A stretch of 64,000 nucleotides of DNA from Deltaproteobacteria bacterium (GTDB taxonomy: Bacteria; Myxococcota_A; Polyangia; Haliangiales; JADYYK01). The stretch is taken from assembly GCA_020853705.1 (NCBI GenBank), contig JADYYK010000271.1, positions 1 through 64,000 of the forward strand, in the 5' to 3' direction. The position numbers were made by a program, and so were the translations under genes. Within the stretch, counting starts at the first letter, position 1, and each line of letters starts with the position of its first letter. The notes under the pieces were generated by a model. It made no database searches, was not told the origin of the DNA, and saw only the letters and a program-made list of their open reading frames with translations. This document shows positions 47,142-55,772 of this stretch, piece after piece.

Positions 47142-50074
47142 CAGCGGCCCCCTCTCAGGTGCTTGTGCACCGCGCGCAGCAGCTCCTCGCGGTCGTGCGG
47201 CTTGGTGATGTAGTCGTCGACGCCGGCGTCGAAGCCGCGCACGCGGTCGATCTTCTCGGCCCGGCTGGTGACCATGACGATGGGGACGTCGCGGTAGGCG
47301 GGCAGCGCGCGCAGGCGGCGCGTCAGCTCGTAGCCGTCGAGGTTGGGCATCATCACATCGGTGGACACCAGGTCGAAGCGCTCGCGCTCGGCCAGGGCCA
47401 GGGCCTCGGCGCCGTCGGGGGCCTCGGTGACCGCGAAGCCGTCGGCCTCGAGCAGGCGGCGCAGCGCCTCGCGGATGGTGTCGGAGTCCTCGGCCAGGAG
47501 GATGCGGTGGCGCTTGCCGGCGGCGCCGGGGCCGCCGGCGGTGGCCGCGGTGTGGGCGGTGTGCGCGGGCGGCGGCGGCGCGATGGCGCGGCGGCCGTGG
47601 CGGACGGCGCGCGCGACCACGGCGGGGACGTCGAGGATGATGGCGCAGCGCTCGCCCAGCAGGGTGGCGCCGGCGGCGCACTCGACGTTCTGCAAGAGAT
47701 CGCCCAGCGGCTTGATGACGATCTCGCGGCGGTCCTCCAGGCGCTCGCACTCCAGGCCGTAGGTCTCGCCGCCGACCTCGACCAGGACCACCGGGATGAG
47801 GTCGCCGACCTGGGCCGCGGTGACGTCGAGCTCGAGGGCGCCGGCCAGATCGAGCAGCGCGACCTGGCGGCCCTCGACCGCGATGACGCGCTGGCCGAGG
47901 ACGCGCTGCACGTCGGTCGGGCGCACCATCACGGTGCGCACCACGATATCGAGCGGCAGCGCGAAGCTCTCGCCGGCCACGCGCGCCATCAGGACCTGGA
48001 TGATGGCCAGGGTCAGCGGCAGGCGCAGCGTGAAGGTCGAGCCCAGGCCGGGGCGCGAGGTGACCTCGATGGAGCCCTTGAGGCGGCTGATGGCCTCGCG
48101 CACGACGTCCATGCCGACGCCGCGGCCGGACACCTCGCTGATGCGCGCGGCGGTCGAGAAGCCGGGGCGGAAGATGATGTCGAGCGCGGCGCGGTCGTCG
48201 AGCGCGGCGGCCTGCTCGGCGGTGATGAGCCCCTTCTCGATGGCCTTGGCACGCAGCTTGTCGGGCGAGATCCCGGCGCCGTCGTCGCGGATCTCGATGA
48301 CCATCTGGTTGCCGCGGTGGTAGGCGTGCAGGCTGAGCACGCCCTCGCGCGGCTTGCCGGCCCGCTCGCGCGCCTCGGGCGTCTCGATGCCATGGTCGAC
48401 GGCGTTGCGCACGAGGTGCATCAGCGGGTCGTCGAGCTGCTCGACCAGGATCTTGTCGAGCTCGGTGTCCTCGCCGAAGAGCTCGAGGCGGACCTGCTTG
48501 CCCAGGGTCTGGCCGAGCTCGCGCACGGTGCGCCGGTACTTGGTGAAGATGCGCGCGATGGGCAGCATGCGCAGCTTCATGACCTGCACCCGCAGCTCGC
48601 CGGTGACGTAGTCGATCTGGCGGCCCGAGCCGGACAGATCCTGCGCGACCTCGGCGAACACGCGCTCGACGCGGCCGAGCTCCTCGCCCAGCGAGCGGAT
48701 GACCTGGCGCGCCGGGTGCTCGCGGGTGCCGGTGACGGCGCTGGCGCTGGCGCTGGCGCCGGGGCCGCCGAGCTGGCCGGCCAGGGCGCCCAGCTTGCGC
48801 GCCAGGCGGCGCTCGCTCTCGAGCTCGCGGCCCAGCGAGGTCAGGCCCTGGATGGCGGCGTGCAGGCCGGTCTTGCCCAGCACCAGCTCGCCGACCAGGT
48901 TCATCAGGAGGTCGAGCTTCTCGAAGTCGACGCGCAGGGTCTGCTTCTGGGTCACCGCGCGGGCGGCCACCGCGCTGGCGCCGGCGCTGCTGCCGGGGTG
49001 TGCGGCGCGCGCACGGGCGGGGTTTGCGGTGCCGGCGTCGGCGCCGTCGGCGTCAGCGTCAGCGTCGGCGGCGGCGGCCGCGCCGGCGCGCGCGGCGGCG
49101 TCGGCGTCGAGCGCCTCGTCGAGGGCCGAGGGCGGCGCGGCGGGGTCCTTGAGACGGCGCAGGATGGCGCGCAGGTCGGTGTCGATGGGGGCGCGCGCGA
49201 TGGCGCGGCCCAGGATGTCGCGCAGGCCGTCGAGGGTGCCGAGCAGGGCGTCGATGACGCCGCGGTCGACCTTGCGCTGACCGTCGCGCAGCAGGCCGAC
49301 CAGGTCTTCGGCCGCGTGTGACAGCCGGTTCATCTTGCGCAGGCCGACAAAGCCTGACGAGCCCTTGACAGTGTGTAAATCTCTGAAGATCTCGCGCACC
49401 AGCTCGGCGTCTTCGGGAGCGGCCTCGAGGCGCAGCAGCTTCTGCGACAGCCCCTCGATGCGCTCGTTGGCCTCCTCGATGAAGGGGTCGATCATGTCGT
49501 CGTCGACCTGGGGCACCCAGGTGGTGTCCTCGTCGGGGGCGGCGCCCCCGCTGCCGTGCGAGGCGGCGTCGACGCTGGTGGGCGCCAGGGCGGCGGCGCT
49601 GGCCGGCGCGCCGGGGGCGCCGGGGCCGGGCGGGTGCAGGCCTGCCAGCGAGACCAGGGGGCGGCCGCGCTCCGGGCTGGCGGGCAGCAGCTCGGCGAGT
49701 CGGTTGGTCGCGCTGTCGAGCGGCGCCGAGGCGACGCGCGCGCCCGAGGCGTCGGGGCGCGCCAGGGTGGCGAAGGCCTCGTCGAGCGCGACCGCGGCGC
49801 CGGCGAGGGCACCACCGAGTTGCGGATCGACCGGGGTACCCTCGGCGAGGACCTCGGCGGCGGTCTCCAGGGTGGTGGCGACGCGGGCGATCTCCTCGAC
49901 GCCGACCATGAGGGCGGAGGCCGCGACCGAGAAGGCGGCGGTCGCCAGCTCGGCCAGGCCGTCGCGCGACAGCGGCGGGCGCGTGACCTCGGCGGCGAGC
50001 ACGCGCATGCGGGCGGCCTCGCGCGCGCCGTCCTCGAGGAACACGGCCCACAGGGCGGCGGCGTCGAGGCTCAT
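47141..50074 (-). CDS. cheA: CheA hybrid chemotaxis kinase with C-terminal receiver
   Basis: Central kinase of 977 aa. A degenerate HPt-like segment without His (about 5-100) is followed by an HPt domain with phospho-His234 (DLHTVKGSSGFVG). An Ala-rich linker leads to a dimerisation domain (LDLLMNLVGELVLGKTGLH), the ATPase domain with N-box LVRNAVDHGIE, DDGAGI and GRGVGMDVV, then a CheW-like coupling domain (about 700-835). The C-terminal receiver (about 855-975) has Asp in LVSTDVMMPNLDG. GTG or ATG: ATG 50074 overlaps the cheR stop by four bases and gives the family start. The own receiver may act as a phosphate sink. Confidence 0.94.
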   Translation of the reverse strand: MSLDAAALWAVFLEDGAREAARMRVLAAEVTRPPLSRDGLAELATAAFSVAASALMVGVEEIARVATTLETAAEVLAEGTPVDPQLGGALAGAAVALDEAFATLARPDASGARVASAPLDSATNRLAELLPASPERGRPLVSLAGLHPPGPGAPGAPASAAALAPTSVDAASHGSGGAAPDEDTTWVPQVDDDMIDPFIEEANERIEGLSQKLLRLEAAPEDAELVREIFRDLHTVKGSSGFVGLRKMNRLSHAAEDLVGLLRDGQRKVDRGVIDALLGTLDGLRDILGRAIARAPIDTDLRAILRRLKDPAAPPSALDEALDADAAARAGAAAAADADADADGADAGTANPARARAAHPGSSAGASAVAARAVTQKQTLRVDFEKLDLLMNLVGELVLGKTGLHAAIQGLTSLGRELESERRLARKLGALAGQLGGPGASASASAVTGTREHPARQVIRSLGEELGRVERVFAEVAQDLSGSGRQIDYVTGELRVQVMKLRMLPIARIFTKYRRTVRELGQTLGKQVRLELFGEDTELDKILVEQLDDPLMHLVRNAVDHGIETPEARERAGKPREGVLSLHAYHRGNQMVIEIRDDGAGISPDKLRAKAIEKGLITAEQAAALDDRAALDIIFRPGFSTAARISEVSGRGVGMDVVREAISRLKGSIEVTSRPGLGSTFTLRLPLTLAIIQVLMARVAGESFALPLDIVVRTVMVRPTDVQRVLGQRVIAVEGRQVALLDLAGALELDVTAAQVGDLIPVVLVEVGGETYGLECERLEDRREIVIKPLGDLLQNVECAAGATLLGERCAIILDVPAVVARAVRHGRRAIAPPPPAHTAHTAATAGGPGAAGKRHRILLAEDSDTIREALRRLLEADGFAVTEAPDGAEALALAERERFDLVSTDVMMPNLDGYELTRRLRALPAYRDVPIVMVTSRAEKIDRVRGFDAGVDDYITKPHDREELLRAVHKHLRGGR

Positions 50075-51345
50075 CGGGCGGGCCGCACGGTGAGGAGGTG
50101 GCGCTCGCTGAAGCGCAGCGGGCCGGGGCGGGTCGCGGCCAGCGTCAGGGTGACGCCGGCCTGGGCGGCGGCCAGGGTGGCGCGGCGCAGGACGCGGGCG
50201 GCCCCGTCGTCGAGGTAGTCGGCGCCATCGAGGTCGACACGGATGATGTCGCCCTCGAGCGACAGCGCGAGCAGCGGCGACAGCTCGGCCTGCAGACGGC
50301 TGGCCTCGTGGTAGTCGCCGGTGAGGTGGAGGGTGCGGGTCCGGGACGGCGCTGGGGCCGGCGGCGCTGGGGCCGGCGGCGCTGGCCGGGGTGAGACCGG
50401 CGCGGGCGGCGCCGGCGCTGGCGCGACCGCGGACGGAGCGGCGACGGGGATGGCGCCAGGCGCGGGGACGGGCGCCGGGGCAGGGCCGGGCGTGATCGGC
50501 ACGCCGATGGCCGGGGTCCGCGCGCGGGCGGGCTTCTGGTAGACCACGCCGTCGTCGGTGCGCAGGGCGTCGAAGCGCTCCTCGAAGCCGCGCAGGGTCT
50601 CGGAGTAGCCCAGGAACAGGAAGCCGCCGGGGGCCAGCGCCTCGGCCAGCCGTTCGATCACGAGCTGGCGCTGCGCGGCGTCGAAGTAGATGAGGACGTT
50701 GCGACACAGGATGACGTCGAGGGCGCGCGGCCAGTCGGGGTCGACCAGGTTCTTGCGCTCGAAGCGCACCAGCGCGGCCAGCGCTGCGGAGACCTGGTTG
50801 GCGCTGAACCAGCGCGCCCGGGTGGCTGGCGGGATCATGGCCAGGGCGCTGCTCGAGTAGCGGCCGGCGCGCGCGACGGCGAGGGCGTCCTCGCTGAGAT
50901 CGCTGCCCAGCACGTCGATGCTGAAGCCGGGCAGGCCGTCGGCCAGCACCATGGCCAGGGTGTAGGCCTCCTCGCCGCTGGCGCAACCGGCGCTCCAGGC
51001 GCGCACGCGGCGCTGGCTGGCGCGGCGCGCGCCGAGCTCGGGGACCACGACGCGCTCCAGCGCGCGCACGTGGGCGGCGTGGCGGAAGAAGCGCGTCTCG
51101 CCCACGCGCAGCGCCTCGGCCAGCGCGTCGAGCTCCTGGCGCGCCGCCGCCGCGCTGGCCCCTGCGTCGGTGGCCGCGCTGACCACGGCCAGGTAGCGCC
51201 CGACGTCGGCGACCCCCAGCGCGCGCAGGCGATCGCTGACCCGCGCCGACAGCACCCAGCCCGGCGGGCGCAGGCCGGCGTGGCTCGCGATCAGCTCGGC
51301 GACCTGCCCGAGCGGGCCAGTCGCGATGTCGGGCGGCTCCGCCAT
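50071..51345 (-). CDS. cheR: CheR methyltransferase fused to a STAS-like domain
   Basis: The 424-aa product methylates receptor glutamates. The N-terminal helical and Rossmann parts (about 1-265) contain the SAM motif AWSAGCASGEEAYTLAMVL, the loop VILCRNVLIYFD (seen as DVILCRNVLIYFDAAQRQ) and FLFLGYSETLRGF. A Pro/Ala linker (about 275-330) joins to a C-terminal STAS-like domain (about 333-424; EGDIIRVDLDGADYLDDGAA, RRATLAAAQAGVTLTL). CheR-STAS fusion is unusual and may tether the enzyme to the array or substitute for a missing adaptor. ATG at 51345; overlaps cheA by four bases. Confidence 0.88.
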   Translation of the reverse strand: MAEPPDIATGPLGQVAELIASHAGLRPPGWVLSARVSDRLRALGVADVGRYLAVVSAATDAGASAAAARQELDALAEALRVGETRFFRHAAHVRALERVVVPELGARRASQRRVRAWSAGCASGEEAYTLAMVLADGLPGFSIDVLGSDLSEDALAVARAGRYSSSALAMIPPATRARWFSANQVSAALAALVRFERKNLVDPDWPRALDVILCRNVLIYFDAAQRQLVIERLAEALAPGGFLFLGYSETLRGFEERFDALRTDDGVVYQKPARARTPAIGVPITPGPAPAPVPAPGAIPVAAPSAVAPAPAPPAPVSPRPAPPAPAPPAPAPSRTRTLHLTGDYHEASRLQAELSPLLALSLEGDIIRVDLDGADYLDDGAARVLRRATLAAAQAGVTLTLAATRPGPLRFSERHLLTVRPAR

Positions 51346-51352
51346 GCGCCGA

Positions 51353-53554
51353 TCAGGTCACCTCGTCGCCGCCGGCGTCGGGCTCGCGCTTGGCGGGCGC
51401 CGCCGGGGCGGGCGGCTTGCTGCGCGGCTTGACCCGGGTGCGCGCCACGCTGGTGCTGCCGGCGCCCAGCATCGCGCGCGGCCTCGCGGTCGGGCGCGGC
51501 GGCAGCCGGGGCGGCGCGGGCCCGCGCTCGTCGTCGTCGCGCTCGACACCGGCCTCACCGCCGTCGCCCTCGATGCGGAAGCCGCGCACCGACTCCTCCA
51601 GGTTGTGCGCCAGCGCGTGCAGCTGCTCGCCCTGGACCACGGCCTCCTCGCTGGCCGACAGCACCTCCTGCGCGATCTTCTGCACGTGGTCCATGTTGCG
51701 GGCGATCTCGTCGGACACCAGGGCCTGCTCCTGCACCGCGTTGGCGGTGTCCTGCACGGCGTCGACGATGTGCTTGAGGTTGCCCAGCGTGGCGGTGACG
51801 GTCTGGGTGCCGGCCTCGACCGCCTGGGTGCCGAGCTGCATGGTGCGCACCGCGGCGGCGGTCTGCTCCTTGATGGTGGCGATGAGGTCCTCGATGTCCT
51901 TGGCGCTCTGCCCGACGCGGCGGGCCAGCGACGACACCTCGTCGGCGACCACCGCGAAGCCCCGGCCCTGTTCGCCGGCGTGCGCGGCCTCGATCGACGC
52001 GTTGAGCGCCAGCAGCGAGGTCTGCTCCGAGATCTGGCGGATGACCTCGACGATGTTGCCAATGCGCTTGCTCGACTCGCCGAGGTCGCGGATCTTCTCG
52101 GAGCCCTCCTCGACCACGCTGCGGATCTGGTTCATCGAGCCGATGGCCGAGGCCACCGCGGTGTTGGTCTGCTGCGCCGCGCGGGTGGCCTCCATGGCGT
52201 TCGACGCCACCTGCTGGATCGACGACGACAGCTCGGTCACCGCCGCGGTCGAGCCCTCGACCTTGACGGCCTGATCCTTGACGCCCTCCAGCATCTGCTT
52301 GGAGGCCGCGCTGATCTCGGCCGAGGAGGCCCCGACCTGCGACGACGCCTGCGACACGTCACGCGCCAGCCGGTGCAGATTGTCGAACACCTTGTTGAGG
52401 TTGCGCGCCAGGTCGGCCAGCTCGTCGGAGCCCGACATGTCGACCCGGCGTGACAGGTCGCCGCCCTCGGCGATGATCTCCTCGGTGGCGCGGATGAAGC
52501 GCTTGATGGGGCGGGTGATGATCCAGGCCAGCAGCATCGAGATGGCCAGCGCCAGCACCGAGGCCGCGATGGTGATGGTCCACAACCCGGGGATGCCGGC
52601 CTCGCGGGCGTTGCGGGTGCGGGTCAGGTACAGCTTGCCGATCTCGGCGGTCATCTGGCCGTCGAACGCGGTCACACCGGGCGGCGGGCTGGTGAAGTCG
52701 TGCAGGCCGCCGTCGAACTTGATGGCCGAAAGGTAGCGCTTGCCCTCGTTGACCTTGACCCACTTGTCGGGCGCCAGCGCAGCGGTCAGCGCGGCGCGCG
52801 CCTCGGGGCGCTCGAACTTCACCGTGGTCAGCAGGATCTTGCCGTCCTTGCCCAGCAGCGTGAAGTGCTGGCGCATGTTCGCGCGGGTGTCGGACTGGCG
52901 TGAGTAGTCCTCCAGCAGTCGGATGAAGCGGCTGCCGATGAGGACGCCGCCGAGCAGGCGATCACCGGCGCGCACCGGCACCCCGGCCACCATGTAGAGG
53001 ACGCCGCCATGCAGCATGAGCTCGCGCCCGAAGTAGGCGCCCTCGCGCGCGTTCTTGGCCGGCACCAGCGCGGCCACGTCGGCCGCCGCGACGGGCGAGC
53101 CCTTGGGCACGGTGGCGTTGCCGTCGCGGTCGACCACGATGACCAGATCGGGGTGCACCGGCGAGTCGCCCTCCATGGCGGCGCCGAGCAGGTCGAGCGC
53201 GCTCTGCAGGCGCGCCTGCGCCGCCGGCGCGTCGCTGCTGCCGCCGAGGCCGGGCACCGCCAGGGGCTGGCCCCCGGCCGGGGCCGGCGTCGCCTCGCGG
53301 TCGAGCGCGGCCCGCACCTCGGGCTGGCGCGCGACGATCTGCGCCACCATCTCGAGCGCGCCGCCCTGGCTCTTCAGGTACTCCTGGGAGCGCTCGTACA
53401 TGCGCTGCAGGAAGGGGCCACGATCCTGCCCCGCCATCGCCGCGCGCTTGGCCTGCAGGTACATGACGCCCACGATGGCCTCGCTGAGGACCAGGCAGGA
53501 CAGCCCGATCTTGGCCCAGATGGGGACACGAATGCCGCGCTTCTCAGCCGCCAT
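51353..53554 (-). CDS. Methyl-accepting chemotaxis protein
   Basis: The 733-aa transmembrane receptor has a first membrane segment (about 14-33), a large periplasmic sensor (about 35-318, probably a Cache-type fold), a second membrane segment (about 320-342), a HAMP domain (about 343-396) and a signalling domain with the conserved hairpin tip EQTSLLALNASIEAAHAGEQGRGFAVVADE (in two halves around residue 525-555). The tail is basic and Ala/Pro-rich (about 670-733). No C-terminal CheR/CheB-binding pentapeptide (NWETF-like) is visible. ATG 53554 overlaps the cheW stop by 11 bases. Confidence 0.93.
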   Translation of the reverse strand: MAAEKRGIRVPIWAKIGLSCLVLSEAIVGVMYLQAKRAAMAGQDRGPFLQRMYERSQEYLKSQGGALEMVAQIVARQPEVRAALDREATPAPAGGQPLAVPGLGGSSDAPAAQARLQSALDLLGAAMEGDSPVHPDLVIVVDRDGNATVPKGSPVAAADVAALVPAKNAREGAYFGRELMLHGGVLYMVAGVPVRAGDRLLGGVLIGSRFIRLLEDYSRQSDTRANMRQHFTLLGKDGKILLTTVKFERPEARAALTAALAPDKWVKVNEGKRYLSAIKFDGGLHDFTSPPPGVTAFDGQMTAEIGKLYLTRTRNAREAGIPGLWTITIAASVLALAISMLLAWIITRPIKRFIRATEEIIAEGGDLSRRVDMSGSDELADLARNLNKVFDNLHRLARDVSQASSQVGASSAEISAASKQMLEGVKDQAVKVEGSTAAVTELSSSIQQVASNAMEATRAAQQTNTAVASAIGSMNQIRSVVEEGSEKIRDLGESSKRIGNIVEVIRQISEQTSLLALNASIEAAHAGEQGRGFAVVADEVSSLARRVGQSAKDIEDLIATIKEQTAAAVRTMQLGTQAVEAGTQTVTATLGNLKHIVDAVQDTANAVQEQALVSDEIARNMDHVQKIAQEVLSASEEAVVQGEQLHALAHNLEESVRGFRIEGDGGEAGVERDDDERGPAPPRLPPRPTARPRAMLGAGSTSVARTRVKPRSKPPAPAAPAKREPDAGGDEVT

Positions 53555-54032
53555 TGACCCTCCGCTCGAACTGCTTGATGCGTTCCGAGTTCCACAGTCG
53601 CTCGAGATCGAGCACCGCCAGCGGCCGGGCGTCGTCGCCCACCGTGGCCACACCCCGCACCAGGTCGGCGCCGGGCTCGCCGCTCCCGGCGCCGCTGGGC
53701 GTCGGCTGGATGGCGGCCGGGGCGACGCTGCGCACGTCCCCGAGCCGGTCGACCAGCAGCCCGGCGGTCTTGCCCTCACCGCGCATCAAGATGATGCGGG
53801 TGTCCTGGCTGGGCCTGGTGCTGGGCAGGCCGAGGAAGCGGGCCAGATCGATCACGGCGACGACGTCACCGCGCAGGTTGATGATGCCGGCCACCCAGTC
53901 GGGCGTCAGGAACACCCGCGTGATGGGCCGCATGATCATGGTCTCCTTGACCGCGCGGATGTCGACGCCGAGCTCCCGCCCCTGGAGGAAGAAGCACACC
54001 AGCCGCAGATCGTCTGCCTGTGCCCCGGTCAC
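53544..54032 (-). CDS. cheW: CheW, chemoreceptor coupling protein
   Basis: The 162-aa adaptor links receptors to CheA. Family features are LVCFFLQGRELGVDIRAVKE, the PDWVAGIINLRGDVVAVIDL block and GLLVDRLGDVRSV. It is the second gene of the chemosensory operon, 32 bases downstream of the DUF4388/J-domain gene, and starts with GTG at 54032. Confidence 0.92.
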   Translation of the reverse strand: MTGAQADDLRLVCFFLQGRELGVDIRAVKETMIMRPITRVFLTPDWVAGIINLRGDVVAVIDLARFLGLPSTRPSQDTRIILMRGEGKTAGLLVDRLGDVRSVAPAAIQPTPSGAGSGEPGADLVRGVATVGDDARPLAVLDLERLWNSERIKQFERRVNGG

Positions 54033-54064
54033 GCTGCCCCGGCGCCGACGATATCACGCGGGGG

Positions 54065-55144
54065 TCAGTGGCGGGGCGGGCTGAGGGCTTCGCGGTAGGC
54101 GCCGGCCACCTCGGCGAAGCGCTGCTCGAGGCGGCGCCGGGTCGGGGCGTCGGCGCGCGGGTGGGTGTCGGGGTGCAGCGTGCGCGCCAGGCGGCGAAAC
54201 GCCTGCTTGATCTCGAGCTGGCTGGCGCTGGGCGACAGGCCGAGCCGGCGCAGGGCCTCGGCGCGCGGGCTCGGCGCCACCATGGTGCCATGCGGCGGCG
54301 TGCCGTCGGCGATGCGCGCGGGACCCGCGCCGGTGTCCACGGCGGGCTGCGCCTCGGCGCGGTATCCCGTCCGCGGGCCGGCGCCATCGAACGCGCGCCG
54401 CCAGGCGCTGCGGTCGGGCACCAGCGCGCCCACCGTCGCCAGCGCCGCGATCGCCGCCAGCAGCTCCTCCGCCGGTGCGCCCACCGCGGTCGCGCCCAGC
54501 TGGTCGAACCTGACCGGCCCACCCGCGTCGGCCAGCAGGCCGACCACCCGGCGCTCCAGCGCGCTGGCGCCCTCGACCAGCCCGGGGGCCAGCGCGGCCT
54601 CCAGGCGGACCTCCTCGCGGGCCAGGGCCAGGCACTGGCGGCGTGCCGCGCGGGGGTCGGCCGCGAAGCGCGCCCGCAGGTGCGCCCACGCCCACGGCGC
54701 CAGCGCCATCGGCACTCCACCGCGGGCGCCCAGATCGGCTGACACCGGCTCGCGCAGCACGAACTGCGCCTCGGGCATCGCGGCCAGACGCTCCAGGCGC
54801 TCCACGGCCTGGCGCTCCAGCGCGACACGCACGGCGTCGGGCGACACCGCGCCCATGCCGGTCAGCACGCGACCCTGCAGCGCGGGGCCGCCGGCCAGCT
54901 GCTCCAGCGACTGCTTGAGCTCGTCGCTGGTGATGGCGCCCTGGTCGCGCAGCATGCGACCCAGCGGCGCGAAGTGACCCGCCACGTGGATCGACGTCAG
55001 GTAGCCGCGCCGGATGACGACGCGGTGCTCCAGGCTGCGTTCGTGGATGATGAGGGTGCCGGACAGCTGCCGGCGACCGAGGACATAGGCGAGACGCGCA
55101 AACTCTCCGCGCCCGAGGCGCCCACCGCCGAGTCTACCGTTCAT
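54065..55144 (-). CDS. DUF4388-type protein with C-terminal J-like domain
   Basis: The 359-aa product opens with a DUF4388 (PATAN-type) domain (about 8-140; RLAYVLGRRQLSGTLIIHER, GYLTSIHVAGHFAPLGRML), continues with a helical/winged region, and ends with a J-like domain (about 297-356; LGLSPSASQLEIKQAFRRLA, then HPD in TLHPDTHP). J domains stimulate Hsp70. PATAN domains are frequent in myxobacterial signalling proteins. Here it heads the chemosensory operon and may be an accessory or scaffold factor. ATG at 55144, preceded by GGAGAG. Confidence 0.78.
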   Translation of the reverse strand: MNGRLGGGRLGRGEFARLAYVLGRRQLSGTLIIHERSLEHRVVIRRGYLTSIHVAGHFAPLGRMLRDQGAITSDELKQSLEQLAGGPALQGRVLTGMGAVSPDAVRVALERQAVERLERLAAMPEAQFVLREPVSADLGARGGVPMALAPWAWAHLRARFAADPRAARRQCLALAREEVRLEAALAPGLVEGASALERRVVGLLADAGGPVRFDQLGATAVGAPAEELLAAIAALATVGALVPDRSAWRRAFDGAGPRTGYRAEAQPAVDTGAGPARIADGTPPHGTMVAPSPRAEALRRLGLSPSASQLEIKQAFRRLARTLHPDTHPRADAPTRRRLEQRFAEVAGAYREALSPPRH

Positions 55145-55218
55145 CTCTCCTTGGTACGGAGAGATGCGACGGGGGGCAACTTTGCGGAGTGAAAGAGAGC
55201 CGGACCGGAGACGGACTC

Positions 55219-55330
55219 GCTCCTCGAAGCTGCGCCTCGAGGGGCTCGGAGACGGACTCGCTCCTCGAAGCTGCGCTTCGAGGGGCTCGGAAACGGATTC
55301 GCTCCTCGAAGCTGCGCTTCGAGGGGCTCA
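55219..55330 (-). terminator. Palindromic elements fused to the rpoZ stop codon, copies C
   Basis: Three near-identical hairpins (starts 55219, 55260 and 55301, 41-base period) read on the minus strand as GAGCCCCTCGAAGC, a short loop, then GCTTCGAGGAGC. The first one begins within the TGA stop of rpoZ at 55328-55330. They are the same family as copies A and B and would strongly terminate rpoZ transcription. The remaining 55145-55218 shows nothing further. Confidence 0.65.
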
Positions 55331-55594
55331 GTCACCGAGCGAGGTGTGCGGCACGCGGGCGCCGCGCAGCTTGAGTTCCTGCAGGTAGACCTCGACCATC
55401 GCGGGCACGTCCTCGTTGAAGAAGACGTGGCCATCGGCGATCTCGCGCAGCGCGGTAACCGCGGGCTTGTTGTCGCACTCGATCAGCGCACGGGCGCCCT
55501 TGGCCAGCTGGCGCGAGCGCTCGGCGCCGAGGACGACCAGCGCGAAGCGGTTCGGGATCTTCTCCAGGCAATCTTCGACGGTGACGCGAGCCAC
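55328..55594 (-). CDS. rpoZ: RNA polymerase omega subunit
   Basis: The 88-aa product assists assembly of the RNA polymerase beta-prime subunit. Typical residues are MARVTVEDCLEKIPNRFALV followed by AxxRSRQLAKGA (here GAERSRQLAKGARALI) and a conserved KPAVTALREIADG. The GTG start at 55594 has GGAGG seven bases upstream. A good sigma-70 promoter lies 39-66 bases upstream of the start. The ends are fused to palindromic elements. Confidence 0.93.
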   Translation of the reverse strand: MARVTVEDCLEKIPNRFALVVLGAERSRQLAKGARALIECDNKPAVTALREIADGHVFFNEDVPAMVEVYLQELKLRGARVPHTSLGD

Positions 55595-55632
55595 GGTGCC
55601 TCCGGCAGTACGGTGGGTTGAACGAAGCGCAC

Positions 55633-55660
55633 ACCTTACCCGGCCTTGGCCTCATGTCAA
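55633..55660 (-). promoter_or_regulatory. Sigma-70-type promoter for rpoZ
   Basis: On the minus strand a perfect TTGACA (55655-55660) is followed, after 16 bases, by TAAGGT (55633-55638). Transcription would start near 55626 and give a leader of about 32 bases before the GTG at 55594. Confidence 0.5.
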
Positions 55661-55687
55661 GCCCGAGGCCCCCCAGGGAGGCCCGCC

Positions 55688-55714
55688 TTGCCAAGCGGGA
55701 CGCAGGCTTATAAG
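55688..55714 (+). promoter_or_regulatory. Candidate promoter for the UPF0158 gene
   Basis: TTGCCA (55688-55693) and TATAAG (55709-55714) each match sigma-70 consensus at five of six positions, separated by a slightly short 15 bases. The -10 is inside the palindrome GCTTATAAGC, an AT-rich island in GC-rich DNA. The start codon is at 55773. Confidence 0.4.
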
Positions 55715-55772
55715 CTTGGAGGGATGTGTCGTCTGCCCCCTTGGGGCTGGCGACCCCAAGGAGAGCGAGCAC

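Noticed and set aside
45414..49321. Long plus-strand frames opposite the chemosensory genes
   Set aside because: They mirror the receiver-cyclase and CheA coding sequences and contain no family motifs.
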